Below the pieces are notes generated by a model, which saw only the letters and a program-made list of their open reading frames with translations, was not told the origin of the DNA and made no database searches. From positions 1 through 48,347 of the forward strand of contig JAGQHN010000013.1 in assembly GCA_020431825.1 (NCBI GenBank): 48,347 nucleotides of DNA. The letters run 5' to 3'. Source of the stretch: Trueperaceae bacterium (GTDB lineage Bacteria; Deinococcota; Deinococci; Deinococcales; Trueperaceae). Below are positions 8,830 to 18,441 of this stretch, one piece after another. Position numbers and translations under genes: made by a program. The stretch's first letter is position 1, and every line of letters begins with the position of its first letter.

Positions 8830-9795
8830 GTGGCGATACCCAATCTAAATACTCGAGCCACCCCAAAACCTGCTGCTAAAAGCCTCTGGCAGGAAATCTG
8901 GAAGGCGAGGTGGTGCTATGTATTTATGCTGCCCTCGCTCATTCTCACAGGGATGTTTACCTTTTACCCAATCTTTGCTTCCTGGTATTTTGCCTTTCTT
9001 GACTGGTCGGGCTTTACTGCCAGCAAAACCTTTGTTGGGCTGGCTAACTTTCAGGAAGTAATGGGCGATGGCCTTTTCTGGGGCGCCTTTCGCCGCTCCT
9101 TTATCTTTATGCTTGTCAGTGTGCCCTTGCAGATGCTTTTATCCTTAATTGTTGCGATTATTTTGAATGATAAGGCGCTTAAACTTGCCCCCTTTTTTCG
9201 CACGATGTTTTTTATTCCGGTGGTTACTACAACGGCCATAGTTGGCATCGTTATGAGTTTTATCTTTAGTCCGTTTAATGGCCCGATCAACCGCATTCTG
9301 GTAAATGCGGGTATCCTGTCACGACCTATAGATTTTTTGGGTAGTGCCGATACCGCACTCTGGACGGTGATTGGCGTCTTTGTCTGGAAATGGTTTGGCA
9401 TTACCATGATTTACTGGCTGGCTTCGCTGCAAACGGTTCCTGCTGACCTGTACGAGGCTGCGCGGTTAGACGGTGCCGGGCGCTGGGCATTATTCAGATA
9501 TATTATTTTTCCGCTTTTAGTGCCTTTTGCTATTGTCATTTTGCTGATAACGGCAGTAGGTTCACTAAACGTCTTTGCGCTGGTACAAACCATGACGGGG
9601 GGCGGGCCTTTTTATAGCAGTGAAGTCATGGAAGTTTATATTTACCGTACCGCCTTTGGCACAGGCGGTGGAGGCAGCGTCCCCAGACTGGGTTACGCTT
9701 CGGCGGCCGGCGTGTTTTTTGGTTTAGCCGTGATGGTTATAACCCTTTTGCAAGGTTTAGCTGTACGGGGTATGCGCGCAAGGCGGGCTAGCTAA
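8830..9795 (+). CDS. ABC sugar transporter permease (MalF type)
   Basis: A 321-residue inner-membrane permease with about six membrane segments, the first at about residues 30-55. The EAA loop that contacts the ATPase is visible at about 210-235 (LYEAARLDGAGRW). The start is GTG, preceded by a GCGAGGAA ribosome-binding site. It partners the MalG-type permease that follows with a 1-nt TAATG overlap, indicating translational coupling. No ATPase is encoded in the operon, so a shared MsmK/MalK-type ATPase from elsewhere must energise it, which is common for CUT1 sugar transporters. Confidence 0.92.
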   Translation: MAIPNLNTRATPKPAAKSLWQEIWKARWCYVFMLPSLILTGMFTFYPIFASWYFAFLDWSGFTASKTFVGLANFQEVMGDGLFWGAFRRSFIFMLVSVPLQMLLSLIVAIILNDKALKLAPFFRTMFFIPVVTTTAIVGIVMSFIFSPFNGPINRILVNAGILSRPIDFLGSADTALWTVIGVFVWKWFGITMIYWLASLQTVPADLYEAARLDGAGRWALFRYIIFPLLVPFAIVILLITAVGSLNVFALVQTMTGGGPFYSSEVMEVYIYRTAFGTGGGGSVPRLGYASAAGVFFGLAVMVITLLQGLAVRGMRARRAS

Positions 9796-10679
9796 TGGCG
9801 ACTACAAGCGTGACATCAAAAAGACCCAACTGGATGAAGGCGCGCTGGTGGTTCACGGGTAGTCGGCCCCGACTGGTGATTACCTCTCTGATTCTTTTGC
9901 CCATTTGTTTTTTCTGGATTTACCCCTTTCTCTGGACGGTTTCGGCTGCCTTAAAAAGCAATGGCGAGATTTTTGCGGGTCTGGGGTTAGTACCACAAAA
10001 GCTCGAGTGGTCAAACTTTGCTCGCGCCTGGACACAGGCGCATATTGGCAGATACTTTTTAAACACGGTAGTTATAACGGCGTCCTCGGTAGCCATTGTC
10101 GTGATAACGACTTCTATGATGGGTTATGTGCTGGGGCGCTACCGTTTCCCTGGCAAGCGAATTGTGATAGGTATTTTGGTGGCAACCGTCTTTTTACCAC
10201 AGGGCTATACCATCATTCCGGTATTTGAACTAATTAATGGGCTGGGCTTAAGCGGTTCGCTGCTTGGCGTCATACTTGGAACCAGTGGCGGTACGCCAAT
10301 TATTTTCATTTTGCTGTTTACCGGCTACTTTAGCCGTTTACCGCATGAACTCGAGGAAGCGGCCATCATTGATGGAGCAGGGTTTTTCAGGGTTTTCTGG
10401 CAGGTCATGCTGCCATTGTCACGACCTATTATCGCTACCGTTGCCATTATGCAAACGCTGCAAGCCTGGAATGACTTTTTGCTGCCACTGGTACTCACGC
10501 TGGCACGGCCTGATTTGCGGACTCTCGCAGTGGGCATTTATGCTTTTCGCGGAGAGTTTTTTGTTGATTGGTCCGGGATGGCGGCAGCAGCGACCATCAC
10601 CATCTTACCCATCATCATTCTTTTTCTCTTTATGCAGCGCTATTTTGTTGAAGGTATAGCGGGCGCAGTTAAGCAATAG
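9795..10679 (+). CDS. ABC sugar transporter permease (MalG type)
   Basis: A 294-residue CUT1-family permease with about six transmembrane segments. The EAA motif is LEEAAIIDGAGFF at about residues 190-202. Its ATG shares one base with the stop of the MalF-type gene. It has the typical MalG N-terminus (short cytosolic tail, then a membrane helix at about 25-45) and a C-terminal helix ending in VEGIAGAVKQ. It forms the channel with the preceding gene product. No ATPase gene is nearby. Confidence 0.92.
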   Translation: MATTSVTSKRPNWMKARWWFTGSRPRLVITSLILLPICFFWIYPFLWTVSAALKSNGEIFAGLGLVPQKLEWSNFARAWTQAHIGRYFLNTVVITASSVAIVVITTSMMGYVLGRYRFPGKRIVIGILVATVFLPQGYTIIPVFELINGLGLSGSLLGVILGTSGGTPIIFILLFTGYFSRLPHELEEAAIIDGAGFFRVFWQVMLPLSRPIIATVAIMQTLQAWNDFLLPLVLTLARPDLRTLAVGIYAFRGEFFVDWSGMAAAATITILPIIILFLFMQRYFVEGIAGAVKQ

Positions 10680-10691
10680 TTTGGAGGCAGT

Positions 10692-12008
10692 ATGCCAAAG
10701 ATAACGTTTATTGGTGCAGGTAGTTTTGGCTTTACGCGAAAGCTGGTCAGAGATTTGCTGAGTTTTAAAACTCTCGAGGCTTCAGAGATCGCCCTTATGG
10801 ATATAAATGAGGAACGACTGGATTTTGCCAAGCGTGCCTGTGAGCGTATTGTAGAAGCCGGGGGCTACCCTGCCAAAGTTACGGCTACCAGCAGTAGAGC
10901 AGAGGCACTGGAGGGTGCTGATTTTGTGGTGGTCACCATCTTGGTTGGCTCAACCGATGTTTGGCGACACGACATTGAAATTCCCAAAAAGTATGGTGTT
11001 GACATCAATGTAGGGGATACCAGAGGTGTTGCCGGTATTTTTAGAGCCATAAGAACCGTCCCTGTTCTGGTTGATATCGCTAAAGACATGGAGCGCTACT
11101 GCCCCAAAGCCCTTATGCTTAATTACACTAACCCTATGGCTATGCTGTGCCGCGCCATTAGCAAGGAAACCAGCATTCAGGTAACAGGTTTATGCCACAG
11201 TGTGCAGGGGACTGCTGAAATGCTGGCAGGCTGGATTGGTGCTCCCATGGATGAGATCACCTATACCTGCGCGGGCATTAACCACACTGCCTGGTACATT
11301 GACTATCAGTGGAAAGGGGAAGATGCCTACCCGCTGATTCATAAAGCCATCACGGAACAACAGGATGTTTACAATGCCGAGCAGGTGCGTAACGAAATGT
11401 ATCTGGCGCTTGATTACTATGTTACCGAGTCAAGCGGGCACAACTCTGAGTACAACTGGTGGTTCCGCAAGCGCCCTGACCTGATTGAAAAATATTGCAC
11501 TCACGGCACTAACTGGAACCCCGGGCATCATGCTTATATCTTGAAAGAATATCAGCGGCGCGCCCATGACTGGCGCGATGACATCTTGAAATGGTTTGAA
11601 GAAGAGGTTGATTTAGAACCAAGCCATGAATATGCCGCTTATATCATGAATGCCATGTCAGGCGGCGCGGCCTTTCAGTTTAATGGCAATGTGCCCAACA
11701 AAAACTTAATCAGTAACCTGCCCTATGATGCCTGTGTGGAAGTGCCGGTTTGGGTTTCAAAGAAAGGGCTCGAGCCTGTCGCCGTAGGTGCCTTACCGCA
11801 ATCGGTTTTACCCCTGACCAATCTTTACTCACAAATTGAAGAGATGACCGTAGAGGCCATTCAGACGGGTAACCGCAAACTCATTTATCAGGCTGTAGCC
11901 TATTCGCCGCTGTCGGCAGCCGTGTTGTCGCTGGCAGAAATCAAAGACATGGTTGATGAACTGTTTGCTGTAAATGAGGCTCATTTACCTGCCCCTTTCC
12001 ATGCGTAG
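10692..12008 (+). CDS. GH4 family glycosidase, alpha-galactosidase/glucosidase (MelA/AglA) type
   Basis: A 438-residue NAD- and divalent-metal-dependent glycosidase of family GH4, which works by redox elimination rather than by classical hydrolysis. Visible are the Rossmann start [10 protein letters not shown] (8-17), NYTNPMAM (144-151), GLCHSVQGT (166-174, metal-binding Cys168 and His169) and GINHTAW (195-201). The CHSVQGT version is that of MelA-like alpha-glycosidases. It is cytoplasmic and lies 12 nt after the permease gene, so it probably cleaves the imported oligosaccharide. Substrate stereochemistry is a family-level guess. Confidence 0.9.
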   Translation: MPKITFIGAGSFGFTRKLVRDLLSFKTLEASEIALMDINEERLDFAKRACERIVEAGGYPAKVTATSSRAEALEGADFVVVTILVGSTDVWRHDIEIPKKYGVDINVGDTRGVAGIFRAIRTVPVLVDIAKDMERYCPKALMLNYTNPMAMLCRAISKETSIQVTGLCHSVQGTAEMLAGWIGAPMDEITYTCAGINHTAWYIDYQWKGEDAYPLIHKAITEQQDVYNAEQVRNEMYLALDYYVTESSGHNSEYNWWFRKRPDLIEKYCTHGTNWNPGHHAYILKEYQRRAHDWRDDILKWFEEEVDLEPSHEYAAYIMNAMSGGAAFQFNGNVPNKNLISNLPYDACVEVPVWVSKKGLEPVAVGALPQSVLPLTNLYSQIEEMTVEAIQTGNRKLIYQAVAYSPLSAAVLSLAEIKDMVDELFAVNEAHLPAPFHA

Positions 12009-12031
12009 GAAAAAGTTTTGAGATAAATATA

Positions 12032-13579
12032 ATGACTAAGAAACCCAATATTCTTCTCATCACCTCTGACCAGCAGCACTTTGATACGCTGGGTGTCACC
12101 AACCCGAAAATCAAAACCCCTGCGCTTGACCGGCTCTGTCAGGAGGGAACACGTTTTACCCGGGCTTATTGCCCAAACCCGGTTTGTACGCCGAGTCGCT
12201 CGAGCATCATTACAGGTATGTACCCGTCACAGCATGGTGCCTGGACCATTGGCGTGAAACTGCCTGAAGATGTGCCAACCGTTGGCGAGCATTTAAAATC
12301 AGGTGGCTATAAAACTGGGCTGATTGGCAAGGCGCATTTTCAACCACTGGCCTCAGTTGAGGGGTCAGAGTCGATTGAGTGTCAGCCAACTTTGCGTGAC
12401 CTCGAGTTCTGGCGAGAGTTTACGGGTCCCTGGTATGGGTTTGACCATATAGAACTGGCGCGTAACCACGCTGATGAAAGTCATGCCGGGCAGCACTATG
12501 CTATCTGGTTAGAAGAAAAAGGGCTCAAAGACTGGCGTGACTATTTTCAACCTGTGCCCGGAGAAACGTCGGCGAAAGCCCCTAAAATTAACGAAAAAAT
12601 TGGCTACTGGGTCAGGAAAGACCGGGCCTGGGAACTGCCCGAAGACTTGCACTACACCACCTGGACGGGCGAGCGTAGTCTGGCATTTATTGAAGAAGCG
12701 GTCAAAGAAGATGAGCCTTTTTTCCTCTGGTCAAGTTTTCATGACCCACACCCGCCCTACACCGTGCCAGAACCCTGGGCCAGTATGTACGACCCCGAGG
12801 ATATGCCCATTGGCCGAGTTATTGAGGGCGAGCACGACAAAAACCCCTGGCACTTTAGGGAGACACAAAAAGAAAAGGCCAGTTTTGGTGACTGGCACAA
12901 GCCATTTCAGGCACATGGCTGCTCCTCACATCTTTACCCCGAAGAGGAGCTTAAAAAGGACATGGCTGTCTACTACGGCATGATTAGTTTTATGGATAAA
13001 GAAATTGGGCGCATCCTGGATAAGCTGGATGAGTTGGGAATTGCCGATAATACCATTGTGGTTTTCAGTACCGACCACGGGCATTTTATTGGGCAGCATG
13101 GCCTGATTGCCAAAGGCCCGTTTCACTATGAAGATATGCTCAAACTTCCTTTTATTGTGCGCTGGCCCGGTCAGGTTCCAGCTAATACGAGCAGTGATGC
13201 GCTGCAAAGTCTGGTGGATTTAGCGCCAACGTTTTTAAGTGCGAGTGGACAAAAGGTGCCGGGAGAAATGCAAGGCGTTAATCAGTTAGGTGTCTGGCAG
13301 GGAAGTGAAGAACAAGCTAGAGATTACATCCTTTGCGAAAATCGGCATAATCCGGTCATGCCGCACCTCAGAACCTATGTTAATGAGCGTTACAAAATTA
13401 CGGTGTACCGCGAGGCAGATTACGGCGAACTCTTTGACTTGCGGGCTGACCCCAACGAACTAAATAATCTCTGGGACGAGCCTGAGGCGCAAGGCATTAA
13501 GCTCGAGCTCCTTCACAAATTTATGCAAGCCAGTCTCAAAACCGAACCTACTCGCATGCCGCGCATTGCGGGTGCCTGA
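12032..13579 (+). CDS. Sulfatase 4 (cytoplasmic, CTPSR signature)
   Basis: A 515-residue type I sulfatase. The formylglycine site is C52-T-P-S-R56. Metal-binding blocks are TSDQQ (11-15), FHDPHPPY (236-243) and TDHGHFIGQHG (347-357), and GLIGKAHF (96-103) carries the active-site Lys and His. It has no signal peptide. It follows the GH4 gene by 23 nt in the transporter operon. Together with the GH4 enzyme and sulfatase 5 it forms the cytoplasmic processing part of this arm. Confidence 0.93.
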   Translation: MTKKPNILLITSDQQHFDTLGVTNPKIKTPALDRLCQEGTRFTRAYCPNPVCTPSRSSIITGMYPSQHGAWTIGVKLPEDVPTVGEHLKSGGYKTGLIGKAHFQPLASVEGSESIECQPTLRDLEFWREFTGPWYGFDHIELARNHADESHAGQHYAIWLEEKGLKDWRDYFQPVPGETSAKAPKINEKIGYWVRKDRAWELPEDLHYTTWTGERSLAFIEEAVKEDEPFFLWSSFHDPHPPYTVPEPWASMYDPEDMPIGRVIEGEHDKNPWHFRETQKEKASFGDWHKPFQAHGCSSHLYPEEELKKDMAVYYGMISFMDKEIGRILDKLDELGIADNTIVVFSTDHGHFIGQHGLIAKGPFHYEDMLKLPFIVRWPGQVPANTSSDALQSLVDLAPTFLSASGQKVPGEMQGVNQLGVWQGSEEQARDYILCENRHNPVMPHLRTYVNERYKITVYREADYGELFDLRADPNELNNLWDEPEAQGIKLELLHKFMQASLKTEPTRMPRIAGA

Positions 13580-13600
13580 GGGTTAAACCACGGAGGAAGT

Positions 13601-15088
13601 ATGCGCATTTTATATATTGATATTGATTCGCTAAGGCCTGATCATCTGTCCTGTTACGGTTATCCCCGTAAGACCTCGCCCAACATTGACAAGCTGGCAG
13701 CTGAAGGCATTCGTTTTGAAAATCTTTATGCTACTGATACCCCCTGCTTGCCCAGCCGTACCGCGTTTTTTGGCGGACGTTTTGGTGTGAATACGGGCTT
13801 GGTTAATCACGGGGGCATTTATGCAGACTTGCCTTTGCAGGGTGAGAGTCGGGGTTTCCGCACTGAGTTTGCCCAGAATGCGCTTGCCAGCGTTTTGCGC
13901 CGCGCTGGCTATCACACTGCCAGTGTCAGTCCCTTTCCTAACCGCCATACGGCCTATCAGGTCTGGTATGGTTTTACTGAAACTTATGACACGGGTAAAG
14001 GCGGCTTAGAAAACGCCGATGAGATGTACCCGCCTGCCAAAGCTTGGCTCGAGCAAAATGGCAAAAAGGACAACTGGTTCCTCCACATCAATTTCTGGGA
14101 CCCGCATACCCCTTATGACCACCCTGAAAGCTACGGAAATCCTTTTGAAGATGAGCCTATAGAAGACTGGTACACCCAGGAAATGCTTGACGCCCAAAAT
14201 GCCAGCTTTGGCCCTCACGGCGCCCATGACATCCCGGGCTACGACGATGTTTTACCCCCGGTCTGGACAATGGGTGTCGGTCACATCAAAGACTTAAAAG
14301 ATGCCAAAGCCCATCTTGACGGGTATGACACAGGCATCCACTACGCTGATTACTATGTGGGCAAACTGATTCAGGACTTAAAGGATATGGGCATTTATGA
14401 TGAGACTGCCATTATCCTCTGCGCTGACCACGGGGAGAATCAGGGTGAGCTGAATGTCTGGGGTGATCACCAGACCGCTGATCAGGGTACCAATCGTTTG
14501 CCGCTGATTATCCGCTGGCCCGGCGTTACCGATGCGCAAGCTGGCACGGTCAAAGAAGCCCTGCACTATCATCTGGACTTAACTGCGACCATCACCGAAC
14601 TGGTTGGCGGGGAGCAACCTGCGAGTTGGGACGGCTCGAGCTTTGCTTCTACCTTAAAAACCGACGAAGATGCTGGGCGGGATTATCTGGTTCTAAGTCA
14701 GGGTGCCTGGAGCTGTCAGCGCTCGGTGCGCTGGGATGACTACTTGATGATTCGTACCTACCACACAGGTCTCAAGGATTTCCCGGAGTACATGCTCTTT
14801 AATTTAAAAGAGGACCCGCATGAAACGAAGAATCTAGCCTCGAGTCAGCGTGAGTTGCTCAATGAAGGCTTACAAAAAATGGACGCCTGGCTTGCCGAGC
14901 AAATGCCCAAAGCGCTGCGCGGCGATCCTTTCTGGGGCGTGATTGCCGAGGGTGGCCCCCTCCATGCCAATGAAAAAACTCAGGTCTGGCAGGATTATCT
15001 GGCGAGGTTGAGGGCAACGGGAAGAGAAAAACATGCCGAAATGCTCGAGCAGTACGGGGGAAGACCTTTTAAAAGTGGTTTAGAGTAA
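13601..15088 (+). CDS. Sulfatase 5 (cytoplasmic, CLPSR signature)
   Basis: A 495-residue type I sulfatase with C49-L-P-S-R53, an N-terminal IDIDSLRPDH block (6-15), NFWDPHTPYDHP (164-175) and ADHGENQG (275-282). It lacks an export signal. A CGGAGG Shine-Dalgarno precedes the ATG, 21 nt after sulfatase 4. It is the last gene of the rightward operon and ends at a strong bidirectional terminator. Its overall layout (short N-terminus, DSLRPDHLSCYGYPRKTSPN) differs from sulfatases 2-4, so it probably belongs to another S1 subfamily. Confidence 0.93.
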   Translation: MRILYIDIDSLRPDHLSCYGYPRKTSPNIDKLAAEGIRFENLYATDTPCLPSRTAFFGGRFGVNTGLVNHGGIYADLPLQGESRGFRTEFAQNALASVLRRAGYHTASVSPFPNRHTAYQVWYGFTETYDTGKGGLENADEMYPPAKAWLEQNGKKDNWFLHINFWDPHTPYDHPESYGNPFEDEPIEDWYTQEMLDAQNASFGPHGAHDIPGYDDVLPPVWTMGVGHIKDLKDAKAHLDGYDTGIHYADYYVGKLIQDLKDMGIYDETAIILCADHGENQGELNVWGDHQTADQGTNRLPLIIRWPGVTDAQAGTVKEALHYHLDLTATITELVGGEQPASWDGSSFASTLKTDEDAGRDYLVLSQGAWSCQRSVRWDDYLMIRTYHTGLKDFPEYMLFNLKEDPHETKNLASSQRELLNEGLQKMDAWLAEQMPKALRGDPFWGVIAEGGPLHANEKTQVWQDYLARLRATGREKHAEMLEQYGGRPFKSGLE

Positions 15089-15092
15089 GGCT

Positions 15093-15130
15093 AACTGAGC
15101 GAATGGGATTTGTATCCCATTCGCTCAGTT
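15093..15130. terminator. Bidirectional terminator between convergent operons
   Basis: A perfect 17-bp inverted repeat (15093-15109 with 15114-15130) with a 4-nt TTGT loop lies between the stop of sulfatase 5 and the stop of the leftward amidohydrolase. There is no long T-run on either side, but the stem is very strong. Confidence 0.75.
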
Positions 15131-15133
15131 TAC

Positions 15134-16552
15134 CTAGTGGGGCATAACGCCTTCTGGAATTGGGGTGACGTAAGGTTCGCCCTGTTTTTCTTTATCAAAT
15201 TCAGCCCTCGCTGCTTTAAGCACGTCGGGTTTTAAGAAAAGATCAAGTGCCGTTAAGCCCAGCGCTTTTGCAGCGAAAAGCATGCCTTTCATGCCAATGC
15301 TCGAGCCACTCGAGGCGACCGTTTGCCAGCTGTGTGCTGGGGTGCCCAGGGGCCAGCAGGTACTGGTCATTTGCACGGTAGGGCATATGTGACTGACATC
15401 GCCAACTTCCGTTGAGCCTGCCATGCCGGGTGGGTTGTCGCTATGTTCCAGGACGCGTTCATTGAGCGCGGTTTTGCCGTCTTCCGGTACGTAGTCTTTG
15501 GTTCCCGTTTTTAACCAGCCAATATCAGACTCGAGCGACCCCTGCGGGAAACTTGCCTGTAATTCCTTGGCAAATTGTTTTTCCTCATCGCTGAAGCTCA
15601 TGCTGCCTTCTAAGGTTTTTAAATGTTCAAACATAAGTGCGGTCAAGGCTTTGTTGGGCATGTAGTCATAACAACCTGTAACAAAGTCAATGTCATAGCT
15701 GGTGCCGCTCATGAGGGCTGCACCCTTGGCAATGTCCAGGACTCGAGCATAAATCTCATCTACCTGATGGCGCTTGGGAGCGCGCACGTAGTACCAGATT
15801 TGCGCATAAGCTGGCACGACATTGGGGGCTTGACCGCCACTGCTAATCACACTGTGCATTCTGGCTTCTTGAATGACATGCTCACGCAGATAATTTACGC
15901 CAATGTCCATAAGCTGAGCGCCGTCTAAGGCGCTTCTGCCAAGGTGGGGTGCAGCCGCCGCGTGTGAGGCTGCGCCATGAAAGTTAACCTTGAAGGAATT
16001 CATTGCTGTAGATGAACTGTTAATGACCATATTGTTTGAGCCCGGGTGCCAGGTAATCGCCGCGTCCAGATCATCAAAAACGCCAGCCCTTGCCATAAAG
16101 GTTTTGCCCACCAGGGTTTCTTCGGCGGGGCAGCCATAAAAGCGAATCGTGCCTGTGATGCCCTCATTTTCCATGAGTTCTTTAACAGCTACCGCGGCCC
16201 CAAACGCAGCCGTGCCAAAGAGGTTATGTCCACAGCCATGTCCGGGTCCAGCATTGACAATGGGCTCACGGGTAGCGGAGACGCTCTGCGAAAGTCCAGG
16301 CAGCGCGTCGTATTCACCCAGTAAGCCGATGATAGGTTTACCTTCACCCCAGCTAGCAATAAAGGCCGTCGCTAAGTCACCTACGCCATGCTCGAGCTTA
16401 AAGCCTGCTTTCTCTAATTCATTAGCCAGTAAGTTTGAGGCAAAACTTTCTTTTAGCGCAATTTCAGGATGTTCCCAAATGTCTCTGGCTATTTTGCTCA
16501 AGTCTTTAAAGTTACTATCGATTCTCTTGGTCAAGGTTTCATACTTAGACAT
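15134..16552 (-). CDS. M20 family amidohydrolase, AbgB-like
   Basis: A 472-residue zinc-dependent amidohydrolase similar to the AbgB subunit of p-aminobenzoyl-glutamate hydrolase and other M20 enzymes. I place the start at the internal ATG 16552, which has a GGAGGG ribosome-binding site; an upstream ATG would add 12 residues without one. Visible motifs are GEYDALPGLSQ (79-89), GHGCGHNLFG (104-113) and PAEE (142-145, general base region). There is no signal peptide. It is the last gene of the second sugar operon, 63 nt after the permease gene. There it may remove an amide-linked acyl or amino group from an imported amino sugar or conjugate. This role is inferred; a peptide substrate is equally possible. 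Confidence 0.88.
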   Translation of the reverse strand: MSKYETLTKRIDSNFKDLSKIARDIWEHPEIALKESFASNLLANELEKAGFKLEHGVGDLATAFIASWGEGKPIIGLLGEYDALPGLSQSVSATREPIVNAGPGHGCGHNLFGTAAFGAAVAVKELMENEGITGTIRFYGCPAEETLVGKTFMARAGVFDDLDAAITWHPGSNNMVINSSSTAMNSFKVNFHGAASHAAAAPHLGRSALDGAQLMDIGVNYLREHVIQEARMHSVISSGGQAPNVVPAYAQIWYYVRAPKRHQVDEIYARVLDIAKGAALMSGTSYDIDFVTGCYDYMPNKALTALMFEHLKTLEGSMSFSDEEKQFAKELQASFPQGSLESDIGWLKTGTKDYVPEDGKTALNERVLEHSDNPPGMAGSTEVGDVSHICPTVQMTSTCWPLGTPAHSWQTVASSGSSIGMKGMLFAAKALGLTALDLFLKPDVLKAARAEFDKEKQGEPYVTPIPEGVMPH

Positions 16553-16615
16553 GTTGCCCTCCAGAATAAAAATGTATAACAATCTCAATGACTGATTTTA
16601 TTATGACTTGAGTGC

Positions 16616-17446
16616 TTAGCGGCCGCCCATTCCCGTTACGGTAATGCCTTTAATAAACCACTTTTGCGCAAACATATAGACAATGATAATCGGTAACATC
16701 GCCACTACCGCTGCTGCCATGAGCAGTTCCCACTTGACGCTGTACTGGCCTTGAAACGAATTAAGCCCCACCGGGATGGTGCGCATTTCAGCCGAATTGG
16801 TGACCACCAGCGGCCACAAAAATTCATTCCAGTTACCTAAAAAAAGAAAAATGGCAAGCGCCGCCAGAGCTGGCCCACTGTTTGGCATAATGATTTGCCA
16901 CCAGATGCGAAACGATGAGGCGCCGTCCATTCGTGCAGCGTCATCAAGTTCCACCGGGATGCCGCGAAAGTTTTGCCTGAGCAAAAACGTGGCGAAAGCC
17001 GAAAAGGCAGGTGGAAAAATCAGTGCCCAGTAGCTGTCATACCAGCCCAGATAGCGCACCATTATGAAATTAGGAATGAGCAAAACGGTAAAAGGAATCA
17101 TAAGGGTGGCGAGGTAAACCAGAAAAAGTGTTTCTCGCCCTTTAAATCTTAATCTGGCAAAGGCAAAAGCTGCTAACGAGGACGTTGTAATGGTGAGGGC
17201 TGTCGTACTTATAGCGACCAGAAAACTGTTCAGGTAAAAGCGCCCAAAAGGCATGGCAGTAAGCGCCTTAGTGTAATTTGACCAGTTGAGCTTACTCGGT
17301 ATCCACTGGGGTGGAAAGGTAAAGACTTCTCTGGCTTCTTTCAGCGATGTACTTAGCATCCAGAAAAAAGGCAGCAGCATAAATAGGCTGCCAATAATCA
17401 AAAAGAGATGTAAGAAGATGTGCCCGATGCGTTTGCGTCTGGTCAT
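16616..17446 (-). CDS. ABC sugar transporter permease (MalG type), second operon
   Basis: A 276-residue CUT1 permease with six predicted membrane segments. The EAA motif is LDDAARMDGASSFR at about 165-178. It starts 2 nt after the end of the MalF-type partner, so the two are translationally coupled. It forms the membrane channel of the second sugar importer. No ATPase is encoded here either, so both importers probably share a genomic MsmK-type ATPase. Confidence 0.92.
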   Translation of the reverse strand: MTRRKRIGHIFLHLFLIIGSLFMLLPFFWMLSTSLKEAREVFTFPPQWIPSKLNWSNYTKALTAMPFGRFYLNSFLVAISTTALTITTSSLAAFAFARLRFKGRETLFLVYLATLMIPFTVLLIPNFIMVRYLGWYDSYWALIFPPAFSAFATFLLRQNFRGIPVELDDAARMDGASSFRIWWQIIMPNSGPALAALAIFLFLGNWNEFLWPLVVTNSAEMRTIPVGLNSFQGQYSVKWELLMAAAVVAMLPIIIVYMFAQKWFIKGITVTGMGGR

Positions 17447-17448
17447 GG

Positions 17449-18393
17449 CTAATCTCCGGTTTCGTAGTGAACCCAGCGGCGCTGTAAGCGGGTTTGAATC
17501 AGGGTAAAGACAAAGATAATAGCAAAGAGAATCCAGGCCAGAGCCGTAGCTTTGCCCATGCGACCAAACTCAAAGGCGTTTTGATAGATGTACATAACGA
17601 TGGTTAGGCTTGCCTGGGCTGGGCCGCCTCTGGTCATAACAAAGGGTTCGGCGAAAAGCTGAAAAGCGCCAATCATTTGAATGACGACTAAGAAAAAAGT
17701 TGTGGCACTTACCATCGGTATGGTGACAAAGCGAAAGCGCTGCAAACCGCTGGCACCATCTACTTTTGAGGCGTCATAGAGAGATTCGGGCACACCCTGA
17801 AGGGCTGCCAGATAAATCACCATGGTAAAGCCAATATTTTTCCAGAGGGTCAAAATGATAACGGCAGGTTTTGCCCAGAAGGAACTGTTTAACCAGTCAG
17901 GGGGTGCTATGGGCCAGCCGGTGGCTTCAGCCAGTTGCCAGACCCAGGCATTGGCAACGCCAAAGTCCCGGTTTAGGAGCCACTGAAAAACAATGGCAAC
18001 GGCCACGATGTTAGTAATAACGGGCATGAAATAGATAAGGCGGTAAAGCTCGAGCCCTCTAATCCCTTGGTTAAGGGCTACCGCCATAATGAGCCCTGAA
18101 ATAAGCTGCAGAGGAACGATAGAAACAGCGTAGACAAAGGTATTTGCTAAAACTTTGCGAAATACTGCATCCTGAAACAGAAGCTGCTGGTAGTTATCCA
18201 GGCCAATAAATTGAGCAGGGCTGATCAAGTTCCATTTAAAAAAGCTAAGGACAAAAGCGCCGACAATCGGGACGAGCACAAATAGGGCAAAGCCAATAAG
18301 GCTTGGCAATAAAAATAAATAAGCTTCGTTTTGCTGACTGGGGCGCCAGCCAGATGAACGTTTGCGTGAAGAAGTTTGAGAGGGTAATGACAT
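17449..18393 (-). CDS. ABC sugar transporter permease (MalF type), second operon
   Basis: A 314-residue permease with six membrane segments, the first at about 28-52, and an EAA loop reading LYDASKVDGASGLQRF at about 213-228. The ATG lies 8 nt after the end of a perfect hairpin plus T-run. The short spacer (TTTTTTCC) has no Shine-Dalgarno, so translation may depend on the hairpin or on ribosomes from upstream. No other good start exists before the first membrane segment. Confidence 0.9.
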   Translation of the reverse strand: MSLPSQTSSRKRSSGWRPSQQNEAYLFLLPSLIGFALFVLVPIVGAFVLSFFKWNLISPAQFIGLDNYQQLLFQDAVFRKVLANTFVYAVSIVPLQLISGLIMAVALNQGIRGLELYRLIYFMPVITNIVAVAIVFQWLLNRDFGVANAWVWQLAEATGWPIAPPDWLNSSFWAKPAVIILTLWKNIGFTMVIYLAALQGVPESLYDASKVDGASGLQRFRFVTIPMVSATTFFLVVIQMIGAFQLFAEPFVMTRGGPAQASLTIVMYIYQNAFEFGRMGKATALAWILFAIIFVFTLIQTRLQRRWVHYETGD

Positions 18394-18400
18394 AGGAAAA

Positions 18401-18430
18401 AACTATGAGCCAGTTAACTGGCTCATAGTT
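18401..18430 (-). terminator. Intra-operon terminator/stabiliser hairpin
   Basis: A 30-nt perfect palindrome (18401-18415 with 18416-18430) is followed on the minus strand by TTTTTT. It lies between the binding-protein stop and the first permease start. It should reduce transcription into the permease genes and protect the binding-protein message. Confidence 0.8.
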
Positions 18431-18441
18431 AAATTAAAAGT

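Noticed and set aside
12537-12983. A second-frame plus-strand ORF of 148 codons inside sulfatase 4
   Set aside because: Sulfatase 4 has intact catalytic motifs across this region; the alternative frame shows no domain.
16149-16595. A plus-strand open frame of 148 codons across the amidohydrolase gene
   Set aside because: It is the complement of conserved M20 coding sequence, with a composition typical of a shadow frame.
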